NCBI GenBank assembly: GCA_904066235.2 | Contig: CAJFCV020000006.1 | Location: 9,982,001 to 10,046,000 of the forward strand | Length of the DNA: 64,000 nucleotides | Direction of reading: 5' to 3' | Origin: Bursaphelenchus xylophilus | Lineage: Eukaryota; Nematoda; Chromadorea; Rhabditida; Aphelenchoididae | In this document: positions 1 through 10,931 of the stretch, in pieces | How the letters are laid out: every line of letters begins with the position of its first letter | Position numbering within the stretch: the first letter of the stretch is position 1 | Notes under the pieces: generated by a model | What the model was told of the DNA's origin: nothing | The model's database searches: none | Seen by the model: only the letters and a program-made list of their open reading frames with translations | Translations under genes and position numbers: made by a program

Positions 1-4
1 AAAG

Positions 5-54
5 CCCAAACTATGGATGTTTGAGGCCGTGTCGTCAAACATCCATAGTTTGGG
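5..54. repeat. Perfect 20-bp stem-loop
   Basis: Two exactly complementary 20-base arms (5-24 and 35-54, beginning CCCAAACTATGG) flank a 10-base loop. No gene is seen around it. It could be the tip of a larger inverted repeat cut by the window edge, or a small hairpin RNA; the sequence does not decide. Confidence 0.8.
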
Positions 55-316
55 TGTTTGGCAGAGGTTAATATCATTTTAGGGGGATTAAGGTCATGAA
101 TAGTTGAAAGCGAGTACAAATAGAGTTTTTATAAGGATGGGTTAGCGAACTATGGTTTTGGCTAGCCAAAAAGGCAAAAAAATTATTTTATTTCCCCCAA
201 TAATCGTTCCGGAGGAAAACAGGTAAAGATGATGTAAAAAGTACCAAAAATGCGAAGCTACTGGCACTACGGTTTGTGCTGACAAACAATTTCCGAGATT
301 TTAGCGGAAATTTTCA

Positions 317-909
317 CAAGGAAAGTACTTTTATGGGGGCTCCTACTTTTTGACGGGACATATCTCAAAAAATCAGAAAAAATGTGCTGATCAAGAATAT
401 ATAGATCTTAGCTGCCCATTTTAGGTTTTTAGGGGTGAAAACTCAGTCGGAAGTTGACTTAAAGTCCTTATATGAACCCCTTTTCGCTTAATTTTTTCAA
501 AGGTTTACAATTTTTATTTTGGCTTAAAATGGTGTTTATTGAGTTTCTAAGACGTAATAAGACAGTCTTGGCCCAAAAATTTATTTTTCCGACCTTCAAC
601 TTCAAAAAAAGTTGACTCAGCCCAAAAGGGAAATCGAACCCGTGCGGCGTCCCCCCTCTTGATTCCCAGACTGCGGCACTAACCACTCGGCCACACCGCT
701 CTCTTCCGAAGGAAGAGATCGAGTGCTCTTTTTATCGTTTCGAATGTCTGCCTTTTGTAGGGAAATGAAACCAGTTTTTGGGCATTTTCACCCTTAAAAA
801 CCTAAAATGGGCAGCTAAGATTTATATATCCTTGATCAGCGCATTTTTTCTGATTTTTTGAGATATGTCCCGTCAAAAAGTAGGAGCCCCCATAAAAGTA
901 CTTTCCTTG
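317..909. mobile_element. MITE-1 copy 1 (593 bp, TNA target duplication)
   Basis: Inverted termini begin CAAGGAAAGTACTTTTATGG and run inward for about 150 bases on each side. The element is flanked by a 3-bp direct repeat, TCA (314-316 and 910-912). Near-identical elements lie at 16868, 33694 and 45597. The interior holds a tRNA-like unit on the minus strand. No transposase is encoded, so it must be non-autonomous. A 3-bp TNA duplication recalls PIF/Harbinger-type elements, but that assignment is inference. Confidence 0.92.
618..703 (-). pseudogene. tRNA-Ser/Leu-like sequence inside MITE-1 copy 1
   Basis: On the minus strand it contains a box A-like TGGCCGAGTGG and a box B-like GGGTTCGATTTC, spaced as in a long-variable-arm tRNA. 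The D-loop is good. The anticodon stem and T stem do not pair cleanly (one extra T in the T arm) and no acceptor stem is evident. It is best read as a tRNA-derived Pol III promoter unit, not a working tRNA. Confidence 0.6.
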
Positions 910-2857
910 TCAGATTTATGGAAAAAAAACTTAATTTTATTTATTTTGGAAGTTATGGAGGCAGGCTAGAAACCAAAAAACATGATGCGTTACGTTGATC
1001 AGTGACCAAAAACTTTTCCTTTATAATTTTTCCTTCATAATCCGCAAATTTCCCTCAAAAACAGACTCCCCTATAATTACCCCACCTATAAGCACCAATT
1101 TTACGTAATTTTTTCGAGAATTCCATCAATTTCCGATAGTTTTTGTTGACAAAAACATCTCTCAAAAAATGATCTCTCGGGTTGTCAAACAAGTGTGATT
1201 ATAATTCGTCTCAATCAAAACGGAGAGAAACAGTGACGATGTAACACCGAGGAATGTCCCCCCTTTCGCCTGACTTTGCCTCCAATTGGCTTTTGCTTTA
1301 CACTTTTCGATCGCAAAATTGCGTTAATTGGGAATTGAAAAAAGGACAAATTTGTGACTTGAATGACTATAGATGAGTCATACGCTACTTAGAACTCAAA
1401 ACCAAGAGGCTTTAGAGGTTAGCTGTTCAATTTTTGAAGAAAACAAAACTAAAATTTAGGTGTGAAAAATGCGAGTTTTCAAAAATCAAAAAATTTTTTG
1501 CCGATTTTAACAAAAATTAAGGCTAAAATACGAACAACAGGTACTAAAACCCCTATATAAAATATTATCCCCAAATACAACTCTCATTTTTTATCAAAAA
1601 TTCTCTTTTACCTTATTTTACCCTCTAAAATTACAAAAAAATCGAAATTTCTCCCAAACCCCAAAAATCATCCCTCAAATTCCTTCAGAATCTGATGTAA
1701 GCTGCTGTTTGTGTTTATATAACCTTCAGTCCAGCTGTCTGTTTTCGAAACCACGCGCGAAAAACAATAAAATGGGAATTTTTCGACTCTCCGAATGTTG
1801 TAAACAACTATTTTGAAAGTCACAGGAGTGCGCGTTGCGAGCAATGTGATAGATGCTACTCATTAAGATGGGGAATCATAAAATTTTGTGGGAAATTTAC
1901 GAAATATAGACATAATTTATAATTTTGGTAAATTTTTGCCTAAAATAAGGTCATTTTGATGAATTTTCTTAAAATTTTTGGCAATTTTTTTATTTAAAAT
2001 TGCAGATAGCAATTCCAATTTAATTAAAACTCATTTCCACCAAAATTCAAGACAAATTTCCAGCTACAAACATTACTTTTCCTCCAAAAACACAAAATTT
2101 TGAACAAACTTTGAAAAAACCCCATGACACAAACAAATATATCCATTTCAAACTTCCAACAAGTCTCTAAAACAGATCCCGACAGCTTCGAACAATATAT
2201 TTTAGGCGTTTCCAAGGTTAACCCGGCCCTCCGCCCGATCGCATTTCCAGTTGATTTCGAGATCAAAAAGACCGAAATAGAAGGGGAAAGGGGGTCTAAC
2301 AAATGACGGTCAATTAAGAACAAGCTGCATGAGGTCCGTTCCAAGGTAAAACAGAGACATGTGGTTGGAAAAACGTATTTCTGAAGGCCATATCCTCGAT
2401 TATATTATACTGGATAGATGGCTGCCAAAAACCGAAATTTAAACTAACAAAACTATGAAAACGCTGTAAGGCAATTATAGAAAACCGTGTAATCTGATAG
2501 CCAGATCATCCATGGTCGCGCTCGTCATCAATTTCCAAACTTTTTAGGGGTGAAAATGCGATTTCATAAGATTTCACGTTTTTCGTCCATAAATCACGTT
2601 TTTTGTGCATAAAAAAGGAAATGTAAGCCAAATGGCTCCTGTCGTGTAACATTAGAGAGATGACAGTACGTTCTCATCAAAATTTGAGCCATTTCTGTTA
2701 TATTCAACATTTTTATGGACAAAAAACGTAAATTATGGATGGAAAACGTAAAATCTCAAAAAATCCCAAATTCACCCAAAATTTTCGAAAAATAGAAATA
2801 CCACTGAAATTAATAGACCTTAAAAAGTATTATATTAAATTTACTAACAGCATTCGG
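910..2857. other. Intergenic stretch, no convincing gene
   Basis: AT-rich DNA downstream of the EGF gene. A 60-codon plus ORF (2124-2306) and an overlapping 106-codon minus ORF (2024-2344) are open, but neither resembles a known protein or has clear splice context. An imperfect inverted repeat (arms about 2570-2621 and 2707-2757, built around ACGTTTTTTGTCCATAAA) lies near the right end. Confidence 0.6.
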
Positions 2858-5800
2858 CTATTTCTGGACCAAGATTTCGGCTTTTTTAGCGTTTTTCTCA
2901 TCATCCACTTGATTTTCCGACGACTCTTCTTCCTCTTCGCTGTCATCGCCCTCAAGCTCCTCAATCTTCACGTCCAACTTTCTGATAAAGAAGATCTTGC
3001 CATAATAAATCGCCATGATCGGCAAGAGGATGGCAGTCATCGCTGCAGGATAAGTCCATCGGGAATATGCCTAACAACAAAAAATAATAAAAAAATCCTA
3101 TGTTTCTTCAAATTTTCCGGCTGCAAAATGGAACTGGGACGGTTGGGGAGAAAGACGGCTGGGGAAACCGAAAAGTATTATCTTTCTTCGATGCAAGTGT
3201 CAAAATCAGGATAATCGAGGGTGCTGATTTCGAAAATGACATTCATTTTTTTTGATCTTTACTTTTTCCTTAAGCAGTACTGCAAAAGTAGTGATTTTTT
3301 AAATTTTTTTCAGAAATACTCTATTCAGGGGTTTTCGATGGTGCTGTTTTGAAATCAGAAAAAATGAATAAGATTTTCGAAATCAGCACCATCGAAAACC
3401 CCTAAATCGAGTATTTATGAAAAAATCAAAAAATTACTACTTTACAGTACTACTTAAAGAAAAAAAGTAAAGATCAAAAAAAAATGAATGTAATTTTCGA
3501 AATCAGCATCCTCGATTATCCAAATTTCGGCACTTGCATCGAAGAAAAATAATACTTTTCGGTTTCCCCAATCGTACTTTTCCCCAACCGTCCTAGTTCC
3601 ATTTTTACAGCCGGAAAATTTGAAGAAACGTAGGATTTTTTATTATTTTTTGTTGTTTTAGGCATATCCCCGGTAACCGCGGTAAAAGTCTTCAAAATGA
3701 ATCCAAGACCTCAGAAATCACTCGACCGGCCCTTACATGAAACAAATCGATGATATTTGCTCCATAAGTTCGATCGCAATTCCTTCCCAAAAACCCATGA
3801 TGACAGTCACACCGATAACCACGATGATGCGCCGCGTCTTCCACACAACTCCCTTCCACACACTTGTTATCCACTCTACTACAAATTGAGACAAAAGTCT
3901 CGCAGTTCAGACCAGTAAAAGATGTTGGGCATGAGCAGGTATAACCGGACGGAGAATTGCGACTCAGTTCGCAAATTCCTCCATTTTGGCATACGTCAAC
4001 ATCGCACGGGGTCACTGGTCGATCGCAAAAAGGCTTGGCCAAACCTGGAGGGCAGACACATCGAAACCCGCGAGCATCTTCGTCGGGAGTGCAGATCTGG
4101 AACCACATGGATAACATCAATAATAATTAGAGAAACAACGAGTCTTGTTGGTCAAAATTGATCTCGGTATACTTCTAATATGTTGAGTCCCGAGACGAAA
4201 CCTACGACTACGTTATTGGCATTCCGTTTCATTCGAACCTTCTCGAAGCCTAGAAGAAAAGAGAGCTCGGTTGATACATATTATTCAGTGAATGTTTGGT
4301 GTTACGCTACGTTTTTTTATTATTATTCTGTAATAAACCTCTCTATATTTGTTACCCTACATCTGGCTGACTACATACCTTCACAACTACACGTGAAGAT
4401 ACAACATAATACTCTGTTTTATCTTCCCATCAATCGATTGCATCAATTGGAAGCAATAATTTTAAGAATTCGTCTATTAAACGATCATGGATAATATAAC
4501 CCAAAACAAGTCGAAAACTAGCTCTACCAATATCAAAACTAACTTCATTCGCAGTCGTAAGCCATATCATCTCCTAAAAACAAAAAACACAGCCATAAAA
4601 ACCACTTACATCAAAGAGCGCATCAATTTCGTCATCGAATGAGCATGGATAACAGGCGGCATTATTAGCGCATTTATGAGTCCCATTCTTGAACCGGCAT
4701 TGTTGGAAATGTGGTTGAGAGCATTTCAGACCTAAACAACAACAGAAACAATCAACAAAATCGAGTTACCCACCCTTCCCATCAACTTCTTGGTTGTCGT
4801 TACAAACACAAATCGGGATTTTCTCTTCGCTCACGTCTCTCAGCGTAACCTCGGTGCATAATGCGTCACCGCACGGGCTGGGGTTGCATTTGTTTCGTCT
4901 CTCACACCTCTGCCCTTCATACCCTTCATCACAACTGGAAAAATCGAATTTTATATTACACTTCACACCTAAAATCGGAAAAATCAAATTTCAAAGGCCT
5001 ACATGCATTGAATTCCATAAGCTTTAGTGAAGACACAAACTCCATGGGCACATCGTTCTTCTTCTGACAATTTCTCGCATTCCCCTTTCCTTCTTCGCTC
5101 ACAAAATTGGCCTTCAAATTCTGGAGGGCAATCACATTTTGGAACCGCGAAAAGTGTGTTGGCCAACTGCTCAGTAGCACTACCAGGCATTAATGGCACT
5201 GAAAAAGTCATTTTATCAAAAAGACAACAATAAACACAAAGATTATAGAATAATTTCCAACAGTTTACATTGCACTTGATAGTCATGTCTAAACTGAGCA
5301 AAAAGTTGGATGTTTCAACGTAACTTGAGCCCGGAAGCAGTAAAACTCCTTCAGTATGTCATTTCTGTACTGTTTTATAACAAATATGCCACAAAACCAT
5401 TCAATTTGAGGATTTATGTTCTCCATGATCCTTCATACAAATTTCGGCTATATCTCAAAGATTACCGGCTACATTTCGGATACAATCAGCGGAAACAATT
5501 CCATGCAGCCTACTCTTGCTATTCCACTCAAAATCCGGCCTAAACTTCGAAAATTTTATATTATCCATGATAAAAATCCGCCCAAAACTCACATCTTTCG
5601 ACAATAACGTTGCAAACGCCGCCGTTGAAGCAATTCTTGTCCTTTAGGTCAGCAGGATCACCACCATTCTTCAAATACTCGCTTGTCCACGGACCTAAAT
5701 CACTTGGAAGAAAATTTCCGAGCTCCGCGAGACATTCAATAAAACTGGTCAGTCCTTGTTCACATGGTTTGCACGGAGGGGGAGAAATGGTATCGAAAAT

Positions 5801-8800
5801 CTCACAGTGCTCTCCTAAAATACGGAATCGACCAAAAATCGAGAAATTTCGAGGAAAATAGAAAAGGCGACATTTTATACGGTGAAACATGTTTTTGATC
5901 CAGATCTTTTCGTATAAAATGTCGCCAAAATCAAATTTTTTCATATGGAATTGCCTCTGGAGTTACCTGAGATCTTAAACTCCTCGTAACGAAACAATTC
6001 TGCCGGACATTTGCATTCGGCTTCACCTTTTGCATCCAGTTCACAAGTGGCTTCATTGGTGCAGTCTATGTCTTTGCAAGGGCTAACAAGCTCGCACTAA
6101 AATACGGATTGGCCTTATTTGGTCTTTTTATAATGTACAAATGCCATTTATTGAAATTAGAGGGCATTTCAGGGCTTTCAGGTTTTCGTGGTGGGACCGA
6201 AAATTAAAATTCTAAACCCGTATTTTAGCCGAAAGGAAGTTCAAAAATTGTTTTGTAAGGACTTCCTGAAGCTAAATTAAGCAAAAATCTTCTTTCGCCG
6301 TCGAAATCGGTGTTTTCATATTTTCGTGGCGGGACCCAAAATTGAATTAAGAAACCCAATATTACAATAAAATTCTGAGTCGAGGGCTTCTTATATAGTC
6401 TATTAGTGGTAACAAAAGCAAACAAACCCAATTTTCTTTTTTCGAATCTCAATTTTTAATTATTATTTTTTTTTTAAATTTTCAAAAAATCTCGATTTCC
6501 CATCTAAAACCCACATGCTCTCCCATGTAATTCTGTTCGCAGACACAATCTCCACATTTCGTTGTTTCAAAATCCTCAAACGTCAAGATCCCATGGCCAT
6601 TGCAATGGTTTTCGACGCATTCTCGCATTTCCTCCGTGTATTCGCAAAGGTCGCCGTGGAAGCCTTCTTTGCACCAGCATCTGAAAAATCATTGTCTCAA
6701 ATCATCAAATAAAGAATGAATATTATATTTACTGAATATTTTTCGATAAAAACTTACTTATAGCTGACTGGTATTGGCTTTAGTTTCTTTTCGCCCAAAT
6801 GGGTCTGGACCACGGAAATCATTTGTTGTTCTGCGACGCTAAAAAAATATTTATTGATTAGAAATACCATCGACATCATTTTAGAACCATCGGGGAGCGA
6901 GAGCGCTTATTTTCAGGGTTTCGTGGTGGGACCATTTGGGTCTCGACACGAAAACCTTTATTGTCATCTTATGCATTACAAATTGGTCTTACATACAACC
7001 TTATGAGCTAATTATAATCTATGAATCAAAAAATCGTCTCAATCAACCCAATTCAGGTTTTCGTGGTGGGACCAAAATGGTCCCGAAACCCTGAAATGAT
7101 CTCCAAAATACTAAAACCAGGTCTAAAGTAGAATCCCGAAGATCACCAGAAAATTCTAAACCCAAAATGAGTCTCAATAAACCCAATCCAGGTTTTCGCG
7201 GTGGGACCAAAGTGGTCCCGACACGAAACCCTGAAATCATCTCCAAAATACAACAAACAGGTCTAATATAGAATTCCAAAGATCTCTAACAAATTCTAAG
7301 GCCACAATAAGTCTCAAGCCACCCAATTAACAAGGGAAGTACCCAAAGTGCGACGCTCAGATTTTCTTTAAATTTTGCACACGCGTCGGGTATGGACTAA
7401 ATATCAATTCCTGAAAGTTTTAGCTCGCGCTTTGCAGACGCCGCCGAGATATCGGACGATTTACGCCGCCGAGAGAGCACGCTAAACGTGGAGAGCGGTC
7501 AGAGAGAAGAGCGCGTTTTGGCCATAACTTTGGCAGTTTCGTGCGAAAAAATTTGATTTTTTGTAGAAACATTATCCTTTACGGTAGAAATAGGCATGAA
7601 ACTTTTCGTGCCGAAATTCGGCAAAAAGTCCTAAATTTTCGCCGACTTTCGATCTAAAAATCTCGGTTGTTTCTGCAAAGCGCGAGCTAGATTTCTCGCA
7701 TATATCTTCGAAAAAATTATTCTAAATTTGTGCCAAGTTTCATCAAAATCTGAGCGTCGCACTTGGGGTACTTCCCCTGTAAATCATTCGTGGTGGGACC
7801 AATATGGTCCCGACACGAAAACCTGAATTGCCCTCAAATCCCAAAATCCCTGTCCAGACTTACCTGTAACAAATCCCTTGATCCTTTTTACACAAATTTC
7901 CAGCACATTCGCCACTGTCGGCGACGAATTCGCAATGTTTTCCAAAAAACCCATCTTCACAGTCGCAAAAGAAGCTGAAATTGAAAATTTCGTTTTTAAA
8001 AATTTCATTTATTATTTGTACATGGCTAGAATGCTGGTGGTTCTTCTATTTCTCATCATTTTCGGTGGATTTTATCCGGCATTTTCTGATTTGGAGGACG
8101 AAATACCACAAGTGGTTCGAGAAAAAGTGAAGGCACTTTTTCAGCGGGAGTAAGTCAAAAACTAAGTGAATTACAATACCAGTTCTACTCTTAGCTGTTT
8201 CTTGAGTTTTCAGATTTTTTGTAGATATCTTTTTCATGGTAAAAAAACTTATTTTCAGACCCCAGGATAAGCATTGTATCTTACCCTTCCAAGACCGCTT
8301 AATCCATGGAAAACTCTACTCGTCCGTGCCTAATAACCCATACCCCTACAAGCAATATCAAGTGGTTTGGCCTATCTGTCGTGACATTGTGTAAGAATAC
8401 TGTAGTTTTCGTGTTGGGACCAAGAATTTTGCATTTCTTTAAAGCCCATCAAAATTCCGGGGTTGTCTAAAAAAGTTGTCATAACTTTTGAACTACTGGC
8501 TCTACAGTCTTGTAGGTTGTATCAAAATGAAGCTGATTGGATTTCCTTCCCCATAATATATTACATTTCCAGCTACGGTCACACACTTCCGGAAGCCAAC
8601 GAGATTTCCGGAGACAACCCGGATGTCAAAGTAGGCTTGGTGAATATTCTAATTGATGCAGACGTGCCGGGAAATTATTACATTATGATGTGGCAACGTC
8701 TGCCAGCCGGCAACACTTCGAAAGCAAGTCTTTACATGAACGAATACTTTCTTTTTGACGTCCAACTGACATCAGGTGGGTAGTGTAATATAATGATATA

Positions 8801-10278
8801 CAAGTCGCCAAGTCTGACTCTAAGTTGTTGGGAAAGAGTTGAAATAGTCTGATCACTCTTCATTTTTTCAGATTATAGCCATTGGGAAATTAACGTACCA
8901 CCTGATATCGATGTAAGTCCAAAAATTTTTATATTGCACTGTGCGTTCAGAAAAAGGTCCATAACATTGAAATCCGCACCTCGCAATTCGAAAATCAATT
9001 GTTTTTTGTCTTGTGGGTGAGTATTCTGTTCACTAATCTCATTTTGGTTACTGTAGGTTGTCAGCGTCGAACAGAGAAACCTGTTGTTTGAAAAACGCAC
9101 AGTGCAGTGGGATTTCCCAACTCCGTTGACCCGGCGAAGCACCAGTTCGATCAAAGTTTACCTCATGTCAGTAAAATACGATTTTTTACGTAAATTTTTG
9201 TTTTTTTACAATTTACAACCCAAAAATGTAATTTACAATTGCTTTCAGCTCAACTGTAATTTTGAGTCTTTTACTGGTTCTGGCATTCGCAGCCCTCCCA
9301 ATTATTGGTGTCTTTTACTTTGCAAAGAGTTATGATGGCCCACACTGCTCAAGCGCACCAACTCCCAACGTTTCCGCCGATAAATGATGACATTTTGATA
9401 TTACACTTGATAAATGTGATAAATTCTGTTGTATAAATTTTATACATGACATTTTTTTGATGGTAAATGTGGCGGTAAATAATGTGGCAAGCTAGGCTGT
9501 CTATTTTTTGGGGAAAAGGTCAAAGAATTTGAGTTTCCCTGATTGTCAGGGTTTTCGTTGTGGGACCCAAATTTTATAAATGAACGGGTAAGGAAGGCGT
9601 AATGAGTGAATAAGGACATTTTCTATCAAGCAATAGCCATTTCAGTCTAAAACGGCGTAAAAATTGACCAACTTGGGTCCCACCACGAAAACCCTGAAAA
9701 TCAGGGAAACTGCTGGAAATTGCGGGAACTTAAAAAATAACGAAAAATCCGACCGCAGTCAGTCATAATTTGCTATTTGAAAGCAGTTTTTCGCTTTTTA
9801 CAATCGTATTTTACTATTTTTTTATCAAAAAATCGCGTTTTTAGCAAAAAATTTGGTCTAAACCTAAAATTACAGTAAGAAACCCACACATTTCCTTGCG
9901 GAATGCATCTGGCATTGTTCAAGCAGGGCTGTTTCGCCAAGCAAATGTTGATTTGCTCGTCCTCGCTGGTCGGAACAATCTTTTTTGCCGACAATTTGGG
10001 AGCGGGCGGGACTTTGGGAAGATTCAAAAGTTTGGACACTTTCTTCAAAATTTGCTCTATAATCGATGTCATAGCATTATGAGAGAATTTTGATAATATT
10101 TTTCAAAAATTTAAGGCTTACTTTTTGGCTTTTTGGCGATGATTTCCTCATCCGTATCCAGCTCATCCTCGTCGAATTTCTCGTGTTTGCGCCGAAAAAC
10201 CCGCGAATATCGGCGGCCGTTGATGGTAATAGAGAAGAGGAGGAGTAGAAGAATATACCAACACACTTTTTTCGACAT
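2858..10278 (-). CDS. Multi-EGF type I transmembrane protein
   Basis: Twelve exons: 10122-10278, 9888-10056, 7864-7974, 6758-6838, 6515-6680, 5967-6096, 5593-5814, 5003-5198, 4774-4934, 4610-4731, 3737-4096 and 2858-3070. Phases agree throughout and give 695 aa. The start was chosen because the first exon begins with a signal peptide (MSKKVCWYILLLLLFSITING). About ten EGF-like modules follow (first near residue 85, last ending near 613), with the spacing C-x-C-x5-8-G-x2-C seen repeatedly, for example CDCEDGFFGKHC. The fifth has a long insertion. A single hydrophobic segment (AAMTAILLPIMAIYYG) near residue 635 precedes a Glu/Asp-rich cytoplasmic tail ending EILVQK. Family knowledge suggests a cell-surface or matrix-binding role. 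The ligand is unknown and I do not recognise an orthologue. The second intron hosts a plus-strand gene and a MITE, and the last intron is an inverted repeat. Confidence 0.85.
3061..3672. repeat. Inverted repeat filling the last intron of the EGF gene
   Basis: Arms of about 295 bases (3061 to about 3355 and about 3375 to 3672) are separated by only about 20 bases. The repeat takes in the 3' splice site and the first ten bases of the last exon (GCATATTCCC, minus strand), so a mirror copy of the acceptor lies on the plus strand at 3658-3670. The arms are nearly identical, which implies a young event or active homogenisation. Confidence 0.85.
6181..7800. repeat. Array of a 17-bp core at ~138-bp spacing
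   Basis: The core GTTTTCGTGGTGGGACC (allowing one or two changes) occurs on the plus strand with its TTTTC ending near 6187, 6325, 6922, 7062, 7197 and 7789. Successive spacings are 138, then 140 and 135. The last interval becomes 140 when the MITE at 7331-7779 and its 3-bp duplication are removed. It spans two introns of the EGF gene. Sequence between cores is poorly conserved except between neighbouring units. Confidence 0.8.
7331..7779. mobile_element. MITE-2 copy 1 (449 bp, TAA target duplication)
   Basis: The termini CAAGGGAAGTACCC and GGTACTTCCCCTG form inverted repeats that continue inward through GTGCGACGCTCAGATTTT. The element is flanked by TAA on both sides (7328-7330 and 7780-7782). 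A second copy lies at 44318-44739. The interior has no coding capacity. It sits in the second intron of the EGF gene, inside the 138-bp core array. Confidence 0.88.
8022..9387 (+). CDS. Small type I membrane protein nested in an intron
   Basis: Seven exons: 8022-8149, 8259-8390, 8573-8775, 8872-8912, 8951-9016, 9057-9166 and 9249-9387. All have GT-AG junctions and matching phases and give 272 aa. The N-terminus MARMLVVLLFLIIFGGFYPAFS is a signal peptide. A luminal domain of about 200 residues follows (with CILPFQDRLIHGKLYS and GNYYIMMWQRLPAG), then one transmembrane helix (STVILSLLLVLAFAALPIIGV) and a short tail ending SAPTPNVSADK. I do not recognise the family; a p24/TMED identity was considered and does not fit. 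It lies entirely within the second intron of the minus-strand EGF gene, on the opposite strand. Intron 4 (8913-8950) is only 38 nt and contains the GCACTGTGC palindrome, which also occurs in exon 6 (9097-9105). Confidence 0.82.
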
Positions 10279-10931
10279 TTCAAGACGATTTTTTAGCAGA
10301 AATCGACCAATTTTTGGGAAAATTGTGAAAAATGATGAGAAATTTTGAAAAATTCGAAAATTTTTGATTCGAAAACTCTCGAGATGGGCTGAAATTGCTA
10401 GCCGGAGTAGCTGAGAGCATGAGTAAAAAATAATGATTGTAAAATACGTCTTAACATTTCTTGGTTTACAAAAAATAAAGTTTTTGGCTACAAAATCATC
10501 ATTTTTCTTAATTTTTTGGCGAAAAATGGATGTTACAGTAGTCCAAAAGATTTTACATTGTCTGAAAATGAAGTAGAATGTCCAGAGGCCCTTCTAGAAG
10601 CAATATCTAAACAAATTTCAATCAAAATCCTAAATTTTTCACGAAAAAAACGTTAAAAATCACGGATTTTTTTGTAATTTTCAAAGTTTCTTTATGTTAC
10701 AGTAACCGGAATGACTTGAAATTTTCAGATATTGTAAAATACGTCTTGCAGTATCATGTCTAAAAAGTTTTTTTCCATTTTTCCTTCAATTTTTTAAAAT
10801 CCATGAGTTTTTTCAAAAAAAATTTTTTTTTTATTTTCTCCCAAAAATTTGCATAATTTCCCATGAATTCAAGTCAACTTCAGCGTAAATCTTCATTCTC
10901 CGCTCATTTCTCCCTCAACTGACCCTCCAGG
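10279..10931. promoter_or_regulatory. Shared upstream region of two divergent genes
   Basis: This is about 650 bases of AT-rich DNA between the first exon of the EGF gene (minus) and the small secreted-protein gene (plus). It must hold the promoter or spliced-leader sites of both. An acceptor-like CCTCCAG ends at 10930, one base before the plus-strand ATG. No specific factor site is recognisable. Confidence 0.45.

Noticed and set aside
618..703. Functional nuclear tRNA-Ser or tRNA-Leu
   Set aside because: No acceptor stem, imperfect anticodon and T stems, and repeated identically inside a transposable element.
2124..2306. 60-codon ORF as a small gene
   Set aside because: Isolated, unrecognised, and overlapped by a longer frame on the other strand; nothing supports either.
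4400..4572. Possible extra exon of the EGF gene (frame starting EMIWLTTANEV, minus strand)
   Set aside because: Joining 4610 directly to 4096 keeps phase and completes an EGF module; the candidate frame runs to a stop and has no cysteines.
8022..9387. p24/TMED cargo receptor
   Set aside because: Signal peptide plus one helix fits, but there is no GOLD-type cysteine pair, no membrane-proximal coiled coil and no dilysine or diphenylalanine tail.
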